DNA of 64,000 bases from an uncultured SAR86 cluster bacterium (GTDB lineage: Bacteria > Pseudomonadota > Gammaproteobacteria > Magnimaribacterales > Magnimaribacteraceae). Location of the stretch: assembly GCA_902517565.1 (NCBI GenBank), contig CABYCU010000001.1, forward strand, positions 1 through 64,000, written 5' to 3'. Shown piece after piece: positions 18,552 through 27,123 of the stretch (within the stretch, counting starts at the first letter, position 1; the number at the start of each line of letters is the position of its first letter). A program made the translations under genes and the position numbers. The notes under the pieces are model-generated. The model did not search any database. It saw nothing but the letters and a program-made list of their open reading frames with translations, and was not told the origin of the DNA.

Positions 18552-19262
18552 ATGAACATAAAAAATTTAGATCATGAGGAAGTAAATAAATTTGATGAAC
18601 TTGCCAATAAATGGTGGGACATGGATGGAGAATTCAAACCCCTTCATCAAATTAATCCTTTAAGAGTTGGATTCATAAAAGAAAGATCTGCTTTAGTAGG
18701 AAAGAAAGTCTTGGATGTCGGTTGTGGAGGTGGAATACTTTCAGAGGCTTTAAGAGAATTAGGAGCAGATGTGACAGGTATAGATGCTTCAGAAAATACT
18801 ATTGGCGTGGCAAAGTCGCATTCTAAATTGATAAAAAGCGAAGTGACATTTATCCAAAATACAATTGAGGATTTTGTGGCTTCGAATCCTGATGAAAGGT
18901 TTGATGTAATAACATGTCTAGAAATGTTAGAACACGTTCCATCACCTGGAGATGTTATAAAAGCTTGCTCCGGAATCCTTAAGGAAAATGGAGACATATT
19001 TTTTTCAACAATCAATAGAAACCCAAGATCTTATCTATTTGCTGTCATAGGAGCCGAATATATATTAAATCTCCTTCCTAAGGGCACGCATGATTACGAA
19101 AAATTTATTAAACCCTCAGAACTAGCAAAATGGACTAGAGAAGCGGGACTTCAGACCAAAGAAACAATTGGACTGAGCTATAACCCTATTACCGATAATT
19201 ATTGGCTTGGAAAGGATATACAAGTTAACTACATGGTTCATGCAAGAAAGGGGGAGGATTGA
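18552..19262 (+). CDS. ubiG: Ubiquinone biosynthesis O-methyltransferase
   Basis: SAM-dependent methyltransferase acting at two O-methylation steps of ubiquinone synthesis. The SAM motif I is VLDVGCGGGILSEALRELGA, and the motif-II-like acidic position is VTGIDASE. The N-terminal FDELANKWWDMDGEFKPLHQINPLR is the UbiG signature. LEMLEHVPSPGDVI and FFSTINRNPRSYLFAVIGAEY are also typical. Length is 236 aa. The TGA stop overlaps the TTG start of gph, and the ubiG-gph-yciK order is a familiar gammaproteobacterial block. Confidence 0.95.
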   Translation: MNIKNLDHEEVNKFDELANKWWDMDGEFKPLHQINPLRVGFIKERSALVGKKVLDVGCGGGILSEALRELGADVTGIDASENTIGVAKSHSKLIKSEVTFIQNTIEDFVASNPDERFDVITCLEMLEHVPSPGDVIKACSGILKENGDIFFSTINRNPRSYLFAVIGAEYILNLLPKGTHDYEKFIKPSELAKWTREAGLQTKETIGLSYNPITDNYWLGKDIQVNYMVHARKGED

Positions 19263-19924
19263 AAACTATAGAACTATTCGCTTTTGATTTAGATGGAACA
19301 CTTCTAGATACTGCACCTGACTTTCTCTATGCAGTTAATATTCTAAGAGAAAGATACCAAATTGATGAAGCTGATTATGATCAAGTTAGATCAAGAGTGT
19401 CCCAAGGCGCAGCAAGCCTTGCTTCTTATGCGCTAGATCTCGAAGGTGAGTCAGCTCAAAAGATAGAATCACATAGACAGGAATTACTAGACATTTATGA
19501 AGATTGTTGTCTCAAGCATACGGAAATATTTGATGGAATTGAGGAAGTTCTTGCGAAGCTTAATAACAAAAAAATAAAGTGGGGTATTGTCACAAATAAG
19601 CCAAGAAGATTTGCAGAGGGTATTGTTGAAAACAAATTAGGTAAGTTCAAGGTGCCATTTCTTGTATGTCCTGATGATGTGGGTGCTAGAAAGCCTGAAC
19701 CTGAAGGATTAATCCATGCTCTTGAAATATCTCATTCAATTCCTAAAAATAGTATATACATAGGTGATCACAAAATTGATATTACTGCAGGAGAAAGAGC
19801 AAATATGCTTACAGGTGCTGCAGCTTACGGGTACATACCTCTTAATGATAATGTGGCTACCTGGGATTCGGGTTATATCTTTAAAGAAGCAAGAGAAATT
19901 ATTTCTTTGATTGATGATAATTAA
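19259..19924 (+). CDS. gph: Phosphoglycolate phosphatase-like HAD hydrolase
   Basis: HAD-superfamily phosphatase predicted to remove phosphate from 2-phosphoglycolate or a similar small metabolite. Motif I is FAFDLDGTLLDTAPDF (nucleophile Asp at about residue 9), motif II is IVTNKPRRF, and motif III/IV are RKPEPEG and IGDHKIDITAG. The start codon is TTG at 19259, overlapping the ubiG stop and placed right after a purine-rich AGGGGGAGGA stretch. The spacing is unusually short, so translational coupling to ubiG is likely. In some genomes this position is annotated mupP, a MurNAc-6-P phosphatase, which cannot be excluded. Confidence 0.85.
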   Translation: MKTIELFAFDLDGTLLDTAPDFLYAVNILRERYQIDEADYDQVRSRVSQGAASLASYALDLEGESAQKIESHRQELLDIYEDCCLKHTEIFDGIEEVLAKLNNKKIKWGIVTNKPRRFAEGIVENKLGKFKVPFLVCPDDVGARKPEPEGLIHALEISHSIPKNSIYIGDHKIDITAGERANMLTGAAAYGYIPLNDNVATWDSGYIFKEAREIISLIDDN

Positions 19925-20675
19925 GGATATCACCAAAATCAATTTCCCTTCGAATCTGTTAAAGGGAAAAACTATTGTTATCTCTGGTTCAGGTTCGGGT
20001 ATAGGAAGACAAGTTGCCAAAAGCTTCTCTAAGTTTGGAGCAGATTTAATACTGTTCAGTAAAAGTGAAGAAAAACTTGAATCTCTTTTTGATGAATTAA
20101 ATAAAGATTACTCGAACAATGTCATCATCCAGCCTCTGGACTTAGAAACAGCTGAAGAAAAAGATTATGAAAAAATTTTTAGAGCTATAAGAGATGACTA
20201 CCCCAAAATTGATGGCTTGATAAATAATGCAGGGATACTAGGCGAAAAAAAGTCTCTTGAGCAATACAGTTATGTAAGCTGGAAAAATGTTCTCAAAGTT
20301 AATCTTGATGCAAGCTTTTTAATGACCAAAAGTTTGATGCCTCTATTAAGGAAATCAGATAACAGCTCAATAATCTTTACTTCTTCAGGTGTAGGAAGGA
20401 AAGGAAAAGCCTACTGGGGAGCTTATTCAATCAGTAAATTTGCCACTGAAGCTATGATGCAAATCTTATCGCAAGAGCTCCAGAATACATCTAGAGTTAG
20501 AGTCAACTGTATAAATCCAGGAGCAGTCAGGACCAAAATGAGAGAATCTGCTTATCCGGCAGAAAACCCAAAAAAAAATCCTCCACCAATTGAAATAGTT
20601 GAAGCTTATTTATATTTAATGAGCGATATGAGTCTAGAAATTAATGGTCAATCTATTGATGCTCAAGAGCATTAA
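19914..20675 (+). CDS. yciK: YciK-like short-chain dehydrogenase/reductase
   Basis: SDR-family oxidoreductase of unknown substrate. The cofactor motif is GKTIVISGSGSGIGRQVAKS (TGxxxGIG type) and the structural motif is LINNAGILGE. Catalytic Ser, Tyr and Lys fall in FTSSGVGRKGKAYWGAYSISK (YxxxK). I prefer the ATG at 19914 over the TTG three bases earlier. It overlaps gph by 11 bases. The 3' end overlaps the convergent rluB-like gene by 23 bases. The YciK assignment rests on the ubiG-gph neighbourhood plus family similarity. Confidence 0.85.
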   Translation: MIIKDITKINFPSNLLKGKTIVISGSGSGIGRQVAKSFSKFGADLILFSKSEEKLESLFDELNKDYSNNVIIQPLDLETAEEKDYEKIFRAIRDDYPKIDGLINNAGILGEKKSLEQYSYVSWKNVLKVNLDASFLMTKSLMPLLRKSDNSSIIFTSSGVGRKGKAYWGAYSISKFATEAMMQILSQELQNTSRVRVNCINPGAVRTKMRESAYPAENPKKNPPPIEIVEAYLYLMSDMSLEINGQSIDAQEH

Positions 20676-21378
20676 TCTCACCTTTTGAGAGCTCTTTAAA
20701 AGCACCTTGTTTCAAACTCGCAGGCAAAAATAAAGTTCCATATCTGACTCTCTTAAGACGAGATATCTCTAACCCTTGACTCTCCCAAAGCCTTCTAACT
20801 TCTCTTGTTCGTCCTTCCATAATGACCATTGCGAACCACTGATTGGTATTGCCCTTTCTTCCACCCTGTACATCCGTAAATTTTGCAAACCCATCATCAA
20901 GTTTTACTCCCTTCATAAGATTATTCAGAATTTCATCACTAACATGTCCATGGACTCTCGCAATATATTCTCTTTCAATATTAGAGGAGGGATGCATTAA
21001 TTGATTTGCTAAAGATCCGTCGTTTGTAAATAAAATGAGCCCTGAAGTATTGATATCAAGTCTGCCAACAGAAACCCATCGACCAGATCTTAATTTAGGC
21101 AGTGAATCAAAAATAGTTTTCTTATGGTCCGGATCATTACGAGAAGATATTTCTCCTACTTTTTTGTTATACATCAATATTCTTCTTTTTGTGGGATCTT
21201 TTTTTGATAGCCTTACAGTTCTGCCCTCTACTTCAAAGATATCCTTTTCTGAGACTAGTTGCCCAATTGAAGCTAATTGCCCATTAACCAAAACCTTTTT
21301 TTGTCTGATAAGAGATTCTATGCCTCTCCTGGAACCGATGCCATGATCAGCTAGGACCTTATGGATCCTTGTTTTCAA
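20653..21378 (-). CDS. rluB: 23S rRNA pseudouridine synthase, RluB/RsuA family
   Basis: Isomerises a uridine in 23S rRNA, U2605 if it is RluB. An N-terminal S4 RNA-binding domain (IHKVLADHGIGSRRGIESLI to about residue 60) precedes the catalytic domain, whose motif GRLDINTSGLILFTNDG carries the nucleophile Asp. EGRTREVRRLWESQG is the RsuA/RluB/E/F family C-terminal block. Adjacency to scpB is the usual RluB context. The gene starts 3 bases after scpB and ends inside yciK on the other strand. Confidence 0.9.
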   Translation of the reverse strand: MKTRIHKVLADHGIGSRRGIESLIRQKKVLVNGQLASIGQLVSEKDIFEVEGRTVRLSKKDPTKRRILMYNKKVGEISSRNDPDHKKTIFDSLPKLRSGRWVSVGRLDINTSGLILFTNDGSLANQLMHPSSNIEREYIARVHGHVSDEILNNLMKGVKLDDGFAKFTDVQGGRKGNTNQWFAMVIMEGRTREVRRLWESQGLEISRLKRVRYGTLFLPASLKQGAFKELSKGEINALEHQ

Positions 21379-21381
21379 TAT

Positions 21382-21972
21382 TTAATTTAAGGTTTGTGTA
21401 TTTTCTTGAGAGCCATCTGGTTCTTCGATAGGTAGCTCTAGTTCTATTGATTGTAAATCAGGAAGTTGAGGTAACTCGGGTAATTCCCTTAGATGCTGTA
21501 AACCAAAATAATCTAAGAACTCTTTTGTTGTGGAATATAGCGAAGGTCTTCCTGGAACGTCTCTTTGGCCCACTATTTTAACCCACCCTCTTTCCATTAG
21601 TCCTCTCATTAACTGTGTTCCAACTGTAACTCCTCTAATTTCTTCAATTTCTCCTCTGGTAATGGGTTGTTTATAAGCAATTAGAGAAAGAGTTTCTAAA
21701 GTTGCTTTAGAAAACTTTTGTGGCTTTTCTTCCCATAGTTTTGCTACGTATTCTGACAATGATTGTTTCACTTGCAAGCGATAGCCACTAGCAATCCTCT
21801 TGAGTTCAATACCTCTATCAACACAATCTTCATCTATTGCACTTAGAGCATTTCTTATCTCATCTTTAGATGGTTTAGGGTCTTCAAAAACTTTAGTCAT
21901 GTCCTCAATACTTATTGGTCGTGATGCCGATAAAAGTAATGCCTCAAGAATTTCTCTCAGTTTCATATCCAT
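21382..21972 (-). CDS. scpB: Segregation and condensation protein B
   Basis: ScpB dimer binds the ScpA kleisin in the SMC-ScpAB condensin. The family blocks LREILEALLLSASRPISIED at the N-terminus, LSLIAYKQPITRGEIEEIRG and GLMERGWVKIVGQRDVPGRP show the two winged-helix domains. The final 35 residues are acidic and proline-rich. Length 196 aa is normal. It touches scpA by a shared base, giving coupled translation. No smc gene is in the window. Confidence 0.95.
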   Translation of the reverse strand: MDMKLREILEALLLSASRPISIEDMTKVFEDPKPSKDEIRNALSAIDEDCVDRGIELKRIASGYRLQVKQSLSEYVAKLWEEKPQKFSKATLETLSLIAYKQPITRGEIEEIRGVTVGTQLMRGLMERGWVKIVGQRDVPGRPSLYSTTKEFLDYFGLQHLRELPELPQLPDLQSIELELPIEEPDGSQENTQTLN

Positions 21973-22811
21973 TAATGCACCTCTTCAATTCCTTTAATAT
22001 GTATTGGACCAAATTCTTCAGACTGCACTATTTCTATAAGTGAGTCTTTCAACAACTCTAGTATGGCCAAGAATGTTACCACAACACCTATTCTTCCCTC
22101 TTTAATGTTGAATAAAGATGTAAATTCTATAAATGTTTCAGTTTTCATTCTTTCTAATATCTGGCTCATTCTTTCTCTCGTTGAAAGTTCTTCAAAATTT
22201 ATAAGATGAGCCTGAGACTGTTCTGCTCTTCTCATAACTTCAGAAAGAGCAATTGTTAATTCCTCAAGAGGAACATCAATAAGAGGTGCCTCTGTAGTGA
22301 ACTCTGGTAATTTTGCATTTGCAGAAAATATCTCCCTGTCCAATCTAGGTATCTTATCAATCCTTTCTGCTGCTTCTTTATATCTTTGGTATTCTTGAAG
22401 TCGCTTGATGAGCTCAGCTCTAGGATCTTCTTCTTCAGACTGTTCTTCTGGTCTTGGTAGTAACATTCTAGATTTTAACTCTGCCAAATATGCAGCCATC
22501 ACTAGGTAGTCTCCTGCTAATTCAACTTGCATAGCTTCCATCAGTTCGATGTAGGAAGTGTATTGATGAGTTATTTTGGCTACGTTAATGTCTAAAATAT
22601 CCAAGTTCTGTTTCTTGATAAGGTAAAGTAGAAAATCAAGTGGCCCAGCAAAACTATCAAGTAAAACCTCTAAGGCATTAGGGGGGACATAAAGATCTTC
22701 AGGTAGTATGGTTTCTTTACCTTTTACGGTCGCTAAGAACATCTCCTCTTGACGAGGATGAGTTTGTTTTTCCTCCGTTTTTGGAGGAGATTTGGTTTTA
22801 GTATCAACCAT
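21972..22811 (-). CDS. scpA: Segregation and condensation protein A (kleisin)
   Basis: Kleisin subunit that bridges SMC heads. It has the characteristic FAGPLDFLLYLIKKQNLDILD N-terminal domain (about 53-73), DYLVMAAYLAELKSRMLLPRP in the middle, and a C-terminal winged helix with VVTFLAILELLKDSLIEIVQ. At 279 aa it has a roughly 45-residue N-terminal extension rich in Lys/Glu/Pro. A strong -10 element and a perfect dyad lie immediately upstream. Confidence 0.94.
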   Translation of the reverse strand: MVDTKTKSPPKTEEKQTHPRQEEMFLATVKGKETILPEDLYVPPNALEVLLDSFAGPLDFLLYLIKKQNLDILDINVAKITHQYTSYIELMEAMQVELAGDYLVMAAYLAELKSRMLLPRPEEQSEEEDPRAELIKRLQEYQRYKEAAERIDKIPRLDREIFSANAKLPEFTTEAPLIDVPLEELTIALSEVMRRAEQSQAHLINFEELSTRERMSQILERMKTETFIEFTSLFNIKEGRIGVVVTFLAILELLKDSLIEIVQSEEFGPIHIKGIEEVH

Positions 22812-22815
22812 TATT

Positions 22816-22834
22816 CCAATAGATTAACTATTGG
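22816..22834. promoter_or_regulatory. Perfect dyad at the scpA start/transcription start
   Basis: CCAATAG-ATTAA-CTATTGG is an exact inverted repeat with 7-base arms and a 5-base spacer. It ends 4 bases before the scpA ATG on the minus strand. Given the -10 element just upstream, the predicted transcript would begin inside or at the edge of it. It may be an operator or a 5'-terminal mRNA hairpin; there is no Shine-Dalgarno in between. Confidence 0.5.
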
Positions 22835-22840
22835 TCATGT

Positions 22841-22846
22841 ATTATA
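22841..22846 (-). promoter_or_regulatory. Predicted scpA -10 element
   Basis: On the minus strand this reads TATAAT, a perfect sigma-70 -10 hexamer. The best -35, CTGTAA, sits 17 bases upstream and matches consensus at three of six positions. The hexamer is half of a 14-base palindrome (22841-22854), so it is readable on both strands. Confidence 0.45.
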
Positions 22847-22878
22847 ACTATAATGAATAAAACTTACAGTTATTGGCT

Positions 22879-24186
22879 TTAAGCACCCCTTAAAGATCTC
22901 CTCTTAATTTCTTTATCGTCTAGAAATATGGAAAAAAATAACAAGATGACTAAAAAAACTAAACAAATCTGGGCAGGAAAAGCGTAGTTACCAAAAAGAT
23001 CAAAACCAACACTGAAAGCTGCTGGTCCAATTGCGCTAGCAAAAACAGTTAGTGAAGAACTAAAACCACTTATTTCTCCTAAATGCTTAGGTCCAAAGAA
23101 TCTTATAAAAGTTAGATTAGAGAGAACGCCCCACAACCCTCCCCCAACTCCAAAACCGAAAGCCAAAATCCAGAATCCCCAATCCTTTTCAAGATTAATA
23201 AAACCAAAAGACCCTAAACAGAAAGAAAGTAGCATCAATATAAGAATGGGCTTAAGGGTTATTTTATCAGCCGCCCAACTTGCCAAAAGGTTTGAAAGAG
23301 TTGAAAAGATCGCTGCTGGAATAAAGTAACTAAAGGCTTCGGCCTGACTTTTTCCTACTTCATCAAATATTGAAATAATATGAAATACTAAAGCTGTGCC
23401 AAATAAAGCATGCATACTTAAACTTAAAGAATAAATCCAAAAAACAGGATTCCGTTTAACCTCCCTTAATGAAATACTTTTAACCTCTTCAGGAACTTCC
23501 TCAATAGATTCAGAACTTATTCCATCTGCTTTTAAATCACATGATTCAGGATTATCCCTAATAAATATAAAGGCCATCAGTGAGAAACCAATTCCTCCGA
23601 TAGCAGCCAGGATCCACAAAGATTCTCTCCAGTCATAAATGGAAATTAAACCCGCTAAAAATAATGGCGCTAGGGAGAAACCTAAGCTAACAAAAACATT
23701 TCGGATACCCCCTACCAAACCTCTCTTCTTGACAAACCAAAGTAAAAGAACGTTTCTTGAGCAGCTTGTTAAGACACCCTGACCAAAAAATCTGACGCCA
23801 AAGTAACCAATCATAATAAGAAAAAAACTTACGAAAACAGAGCCCCCTAGATAGATACTCAAAATATCAACAAAACTAATATAAAGAATCATCAAGGAGA
23901 GGACTATAGAGGAGAGTGTAATCATTACCCTACCTCCAAATAAGTCATACCACCTTCCTGCTCGGGCTAAAAATAAAGAAGACCCAATAGTACCTACTAG
24001 ATAAGCCAAAGATAATTCTGTTCTAGATAGACCTAGCACTTCAATGAAGGAATTGGTAAAAACTGCTAATCCCATTGTCTGTCCAGGAATGCTAAAAAGT
24101 ATACCTAAAGTACTTAATCCCCATATTACCCATCCATAAAAGAAAGGAAATTTCCTTGGACTAAAAGGCCAGTTAACTGAAATCAT
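22879..24186 (-). CDS. MFS transporter, OFA/monocarboxylate-like
   Basis: A 435-aa inner-membrane carrier with about twelve hydrophobic helices and a central cytoplasmic loop (about 205-235) rich in charged residues. It opens with PFFYGWVIWGLSTLGILFSI and has GRWYDLFGGRVMI in the helix 2-3 loop, as in the oxalate/formate antiporter and monocarboxylate porter groups. The substrate is unknown. It lies between nadE (66-base gap) and scpA (67-base gap), and an AAGGAC ribosome-binding site precedes the ATG, so it may be its own unit. Confidence 0.82.
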   Translation of the reverse strand: MISVNWPFSPRKFPFFYGWVIWGLSTLGILFSIPGQTMGLAVFTNSFIEVLGLSRTELSLAYLVGTIGSSLFLARAGRWYDLFGGRVMITLSSIVLSLMILYISFVDILSIYLGGSVFVSFFLIMIGYFGVRFFGQGVLTSCSRNVLLLWFVKKRGLVGGIRNVFVSLGFSLAPLFLAGLISIYDWRESLWILAAIGGIGFSLMAFIFIRDNPESCDLKADGISSESIEEVPEEVKSISLREVKRNPVFWIYSLSLSMHALFGTALVFHIISIFDEVGKSQAEAFSYFIPAAIFSTLSNLLASWAADKITLKPILILMLLSFCLGSFGFINLEKDWGFWILAFGFGVGGGLWGVLSNLTFIRFFGPKHLGEISGFSSSLTVFASAIGPAAFSVGFDLFGNYAFPAQICLVFLVILLFFSIFLDDKEIKRRSLRGA

Positions 24187-24252
24187 GATTATGTCCTTAT
24201 AAAATCATTTAGAAAGATATTATTAACTTCAACTAAAAAGCTCTGATCTGGC

Positions 24253-25884
24253 TTATTGAGAATATCTGTTTGTAATGGGGTATCTTCTATCTTTTCCAAA
24301 ACCTCTAGAAGTAATCTTCACTCCTAAAGGGGCTTGTCGCCTTTTGTACTCGCTTATATCAATTAGTCTAATAACTCTCTTTACAATAGGTTCATCAAAT
24401 CCTTCCAAGACAATTTCTGTTTTACTCTTATCCTGTTCCACATAAAGTTCGATAATCCTATCCAGGATATCGTAATCTGGAAGACTGTCACTATCTTGTT
24501 GGTCTGGAGCCAACTCTGCAGAGGGTGGTCTTTCAATAATTCTTTTCGGTATTACTGAGGAAAGGGTATTTCTATATCTAGAAAGCTGATAAACCAAAAT
24601 TTTTGGAACATCCTTAAGCACTCCAAAACCACCTGCTGTATCTCCATACAAGGTTGAATACCCAACAGCCGTTTCACTTTTATTACCTGTGGTGAGAACT
24701 AATCTTCCAGATTTATTAGATAAAGCCATCAATATAACTCCGCGACATCTTGACTGAAGATTCTCTTCAGTTATATCGGGATCTAGACCTTTAAATTCTT
24801 TAGAAAGTTCTTTGTAAAATGATTCGTAGATATCGCCTATGGGAATTACAGAATGTTTTATGCCCAAGTTTTCAGCTAATTCTTCGGCATCTTCAACACT
24901 CATGTCAGAAGTAAACTTAAAAGGCATCATGAAAGTTCTAACTTTTTCAGCACCAATTGCATCTGCAGCTATTGCGGCAGTTAGGGCAGAATCTATTCCA
25001 CCGGAAGACCCAATAAGAGCACCAGGGAAATTATTTTTAAGAATATAATCCCTGGCCCCTAAAACTAAAGCCTGATATATATCAGCTATGTCATCTTCTT
25101 TTGGTATATCTTCGTGATTATTGGCTTTTAATCTTAAGCCGTCTTCAGATATAAATTCGACTATTTTTTGATCGCTCTCGAACTTGGCAAGTTGCATAAC
25201 CTGGATACCTTCATCATCCATAACCATAGAAGTTCCATCAAAAACAAGCTCATCTTGTCCTCCTACTTGATTAGCATAAACAATAGGTAGTGAATACTTC
25301 GAAGCCTGATCAGAAATTAGCTTTTTTCTTTCATTAATTTTTTCCTGGTGAAAAGGTGAGGCATTAATATTTAAGATCAAATTTGCCTTACTCTCGTGAG
25401 CTTGCTTTATAGCTTTTTCGTGCCAAATATCTTCACAAACTGAAAGAGCAACTCTAAAACCATTTACTTCAAATACACCTGAGCTACTTCCTGGTTGAAA
25501 ATATCTTTTTTCATCAAAAACTTCATAGTTAGGCAATTCTTGTTTTTTATATTCTGTAATTATTGAGTTATTTCTTAAAACTCCTGCACAATTAAAAATA
25601 GAATCTCCTTCTTTCTTTGGATAACCAATCACAATAAAGCTTTCTGGTTTTTCATGACTCAACTCATGTACTGCAGAATAAGCTTGATTAAGTAAGTCAT
25701 CTCTTAAAATTAAATCTTCAGGTGGGTAGCCTGTAATAAACATCTCAGTGAATAAAAAAATATCAGGTGAAGTTTCTCTAGATAAATTTCTAATGGCAAC
25801 TTTTGCTAGTTCTAAATTTCCATCAATGTCGCCGACTACAGGATTCTCTTGGATTATGCCTATGGAAATTCTTTTTGGAGCCAT
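24253..25884 (-). CDS. nadE: Glutamine-dependent NAD+ synthetase
   Basis: Amidates nicotinic acid adenine dinucleotide to NAD+. The N-terminal nitrilase-type glutaminase domain (1 to about 255) has the triad E47, a Lys in EYKKQELPNY (about 113-114) and C150 in LSVCEDIWHE. The C-terminal synthetase domain has the ATP pyrophosphatase P-loop SSGGIDSA (293-300) and TTGNKSETAVGYSTLYGD. Length 543 aa fits the fused, glutamine-using type. It is divergent from the DAHP synthase gene over 134 bases. Confidence 0.96.
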   Translation of the reverse strand: MAPKRISIGIIQENPVVGDIDGNLELAKVAIRNLSRETSPDIFLFTEMFITGYPPEDLILRDDLLNQAYSAVHELSHEKPESFIVIGYPKKEGDSIFNCAGVLRNNSIITEYKKQELPNYEVFDEKRYFQPGSSSGVFEVNGFRVALSVCEDIWHEKAIKQAHESKANLILNINASPFHQEKINERKKLISDQASKYSLPIVYANQVGGQDELVFDGTSMVMDDEGIQVMQLAKFESDQKIVEFISEDGLRLKANNHEDIPKEDDIADIYQALVLGARDYILKNNFPGALIGSSGGIDSALTAAIAADAIGAEKVRTFMMPFKFTSDMSVEDAEELAENLGIKHSVIPIGDIYESFYKELSKEFKGLDPDITEENLQSRCRGVILMALSNKSGRLVLTTGNKSETAVGYSTLYGDTAGGFGVLKDVPKILVYQLSRYRNTLSSVIPKRIIERPPSAELAPDQQDSDSLPDYDILDRIIELYVEQDKSKTEIVLEGFDEPIVKRVIRLIDISEYKRRQAPLGVKITSRGFGKDRRYPITNRYSQ

Positions 25885-25967
25885 CTTTACTGACTTTTTA
25901 GATAAGTTTAATAATTGTTGTTATGAGATAAAGTCTCTATTAGTAGGCTATATTAACACTTTCGTGC

Positions 25968-25995
25968 TTTAATCTAATCACAATATATGTAGAAT
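25968..25995 (+). promoter_or_regulatory. Candidate promoter of the DAHP synthase gene
   Basis: TAGAAT at 25990-25995 matches the -10 consensus at five of six positions, 23 bases before the ATG at 26019. TTTAAT at 25968-25973 is a weak -35 with a 16-base spacer. The full 134-base gap to nadE must also hold the nadE promoter, for which I found only a weak TAATAT. Confidence 0.3.
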
Positions 25996-26018
25996 GCATA
26001 TCCGGTTAAATTTTAAGC

Positions 26019-27068
26019 ATGCACAAAACGAGTGATTTAAGAATATCAGGCAGACAAGAAGTAATCTCTGCCAGCTCCCTGTTGAACAAACAGCCCATAT
26101 CAGATATTTCAGCTGAAACTGTATTCAGTGCCCGAAAAGAATTCTCAGATATACTCAATAAAAAAAATAATAGACTAGCAGTTGTCGTAGGCCCTTGCTC
26201 TATTCACGATACCGAGGCAGCTATGGAATATGCAAACCTTTTGTCTGAAGAAAAGAAAAATCTCAATGATGAGTTATTGATAATCATGAGAGTGTACTTT
26301 GAGAAACCTAGAACCACTATAGGTTGGAAAGGATTAATAAATGATCCTGATTTAGATAACTCTTTCAATATTGATAAAGGTCTTTCTGTTTCAAGACAGC
26401 TATTAAGGGATATAAATGACTTAGGAATGCCGGCTGGAACGGAATTCTTAGATGTAATAACTCCTCAATATTTAGCCGACTTAATCTCTTGGGGTGCAAT
26501 AGGAGCAAGAACTACTGAGAGTCAAGTTCACAGAGAGCTAGCATCTGGTTCCTCCTGTCCCATAGGCTTTAAAAATGCTACTAATGGAGGAATACAAGTT
26601 GCGGCAGATGCAATAGGCTCAGCTCTAAATCCTCATAAATTTTTATCTGTAACGAAGGAGGGAAAAGCAGCTATATTTTCTTCTTCAGGAAATAAGGACT
26701 GTCATGTAATTTTGCGAGGGGGGAAAGATCCTAACTATAAAAAAGAATATATAGATCAAACTTCTGAAATCCTTAAGACGAATAACCTTGAAGACTCCAT
26801 TATGGTTGATATGAGTCACGGAAATAGTAGCAAACAACACAAAAAACAGATTGAAGTTTGTGAGGACGTTGCTTCACAAATCAAGGCCGGAGAATCAAGA
26901 ATTACCGGGGTCATGATAGAGAGTAATCTAGAAGAAGGTAATCAAAAGGCCGACGATCTAGATAATCTTGTATACGGTAAGAGTATTACTGATGCATGCA
27001 TTAACTGGCAAGACACAAAAGACTGCCTTAATAAATTAGCAGAGTCAGTAAATACAAGAAATAACTAA
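26019..27068 (+). CDS. aroG: 3-deoxy-7-phosphoheptulonate synthase (class I, AroF/G/H type)
   Basis: First committed step of the shikimate pathway: condenses PEP and erythrose-4-phosphate. Family blocks include VVGPCSIHD (about 56-64), MRVYFEKPRTTIGWKGLIND, GARTTESQVHRELASG (about 167-182), GFKNATNGG and MVDMSHGNSSK. Metal and substrate residues lie in the C-H-E-D set typical of type Ialpha enzymes. The 349-aa length matches. Which allosteric type (Phe, Tyr or Trp) it is cannot be told reliably. It feeds the aroA/pheA/tyrA genes at the left of the window. Confidence 0.94.
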   Translation: MHKTSDLRISGRQEVISASSLLNKQPISDISAETVFSARKEFSDILNKKNNRLAVVVGPCSIHDTEAAMEYANLLSEEKKNLNDELLIIMRVYFEKPRTTIGWKGLINDPDLDNSFNIDKGLSVSRQLLRDINDLGMPAGTEFLDVITPQYLADLISWGAIGARTTESQVHRELASGSSCPIGFKNATNGGIQVAADAIGSALNPHKFLSVTKEGKAAIFSSSGNKDCHVILRGGKDPNYKKEYIDQTSEILKTNNLEDSIMVDMSHGNSSKQHKKQIEVCEDVASQIKAGESRITGVMIESNLEEGNQKADDLDNLVYGKSITDACINWQDTKDCLNKLAESVNTRNN

Positions 27069-27080
27069 CTTAATCTTCTT

Positions 27081-27115
27081 GTCTAGATTTAGATCATAAA
27101 TTAATCTAACTAGAC
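27081..27115. promoter_or_regulatory. Long imperfect stem-loop between aroG and the DnaT-like gene
   Basis: GTCTAG-at-TTAGAT, a 9-base loop, then ATCTAACTAGAC form a 12-bp stem with a 2-base bulge. It ends 8 bases before the ATG at 27124, and TTAAATTT follows. It may terminate aroG transcription, act as an operator, or occlude the start of the downstream gene. The T-tract is imperfect and no Shine-Dalgarno lies between stem and ATG. Confidence 0.5.
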
Positions 27116-27123
27116 TTAAATTT

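Noticed and set aside
24187-24252. Terminator after nadE
   Set aside because: Only a 4-bp AAGC/GCTT pairing before five T; too weak to call.
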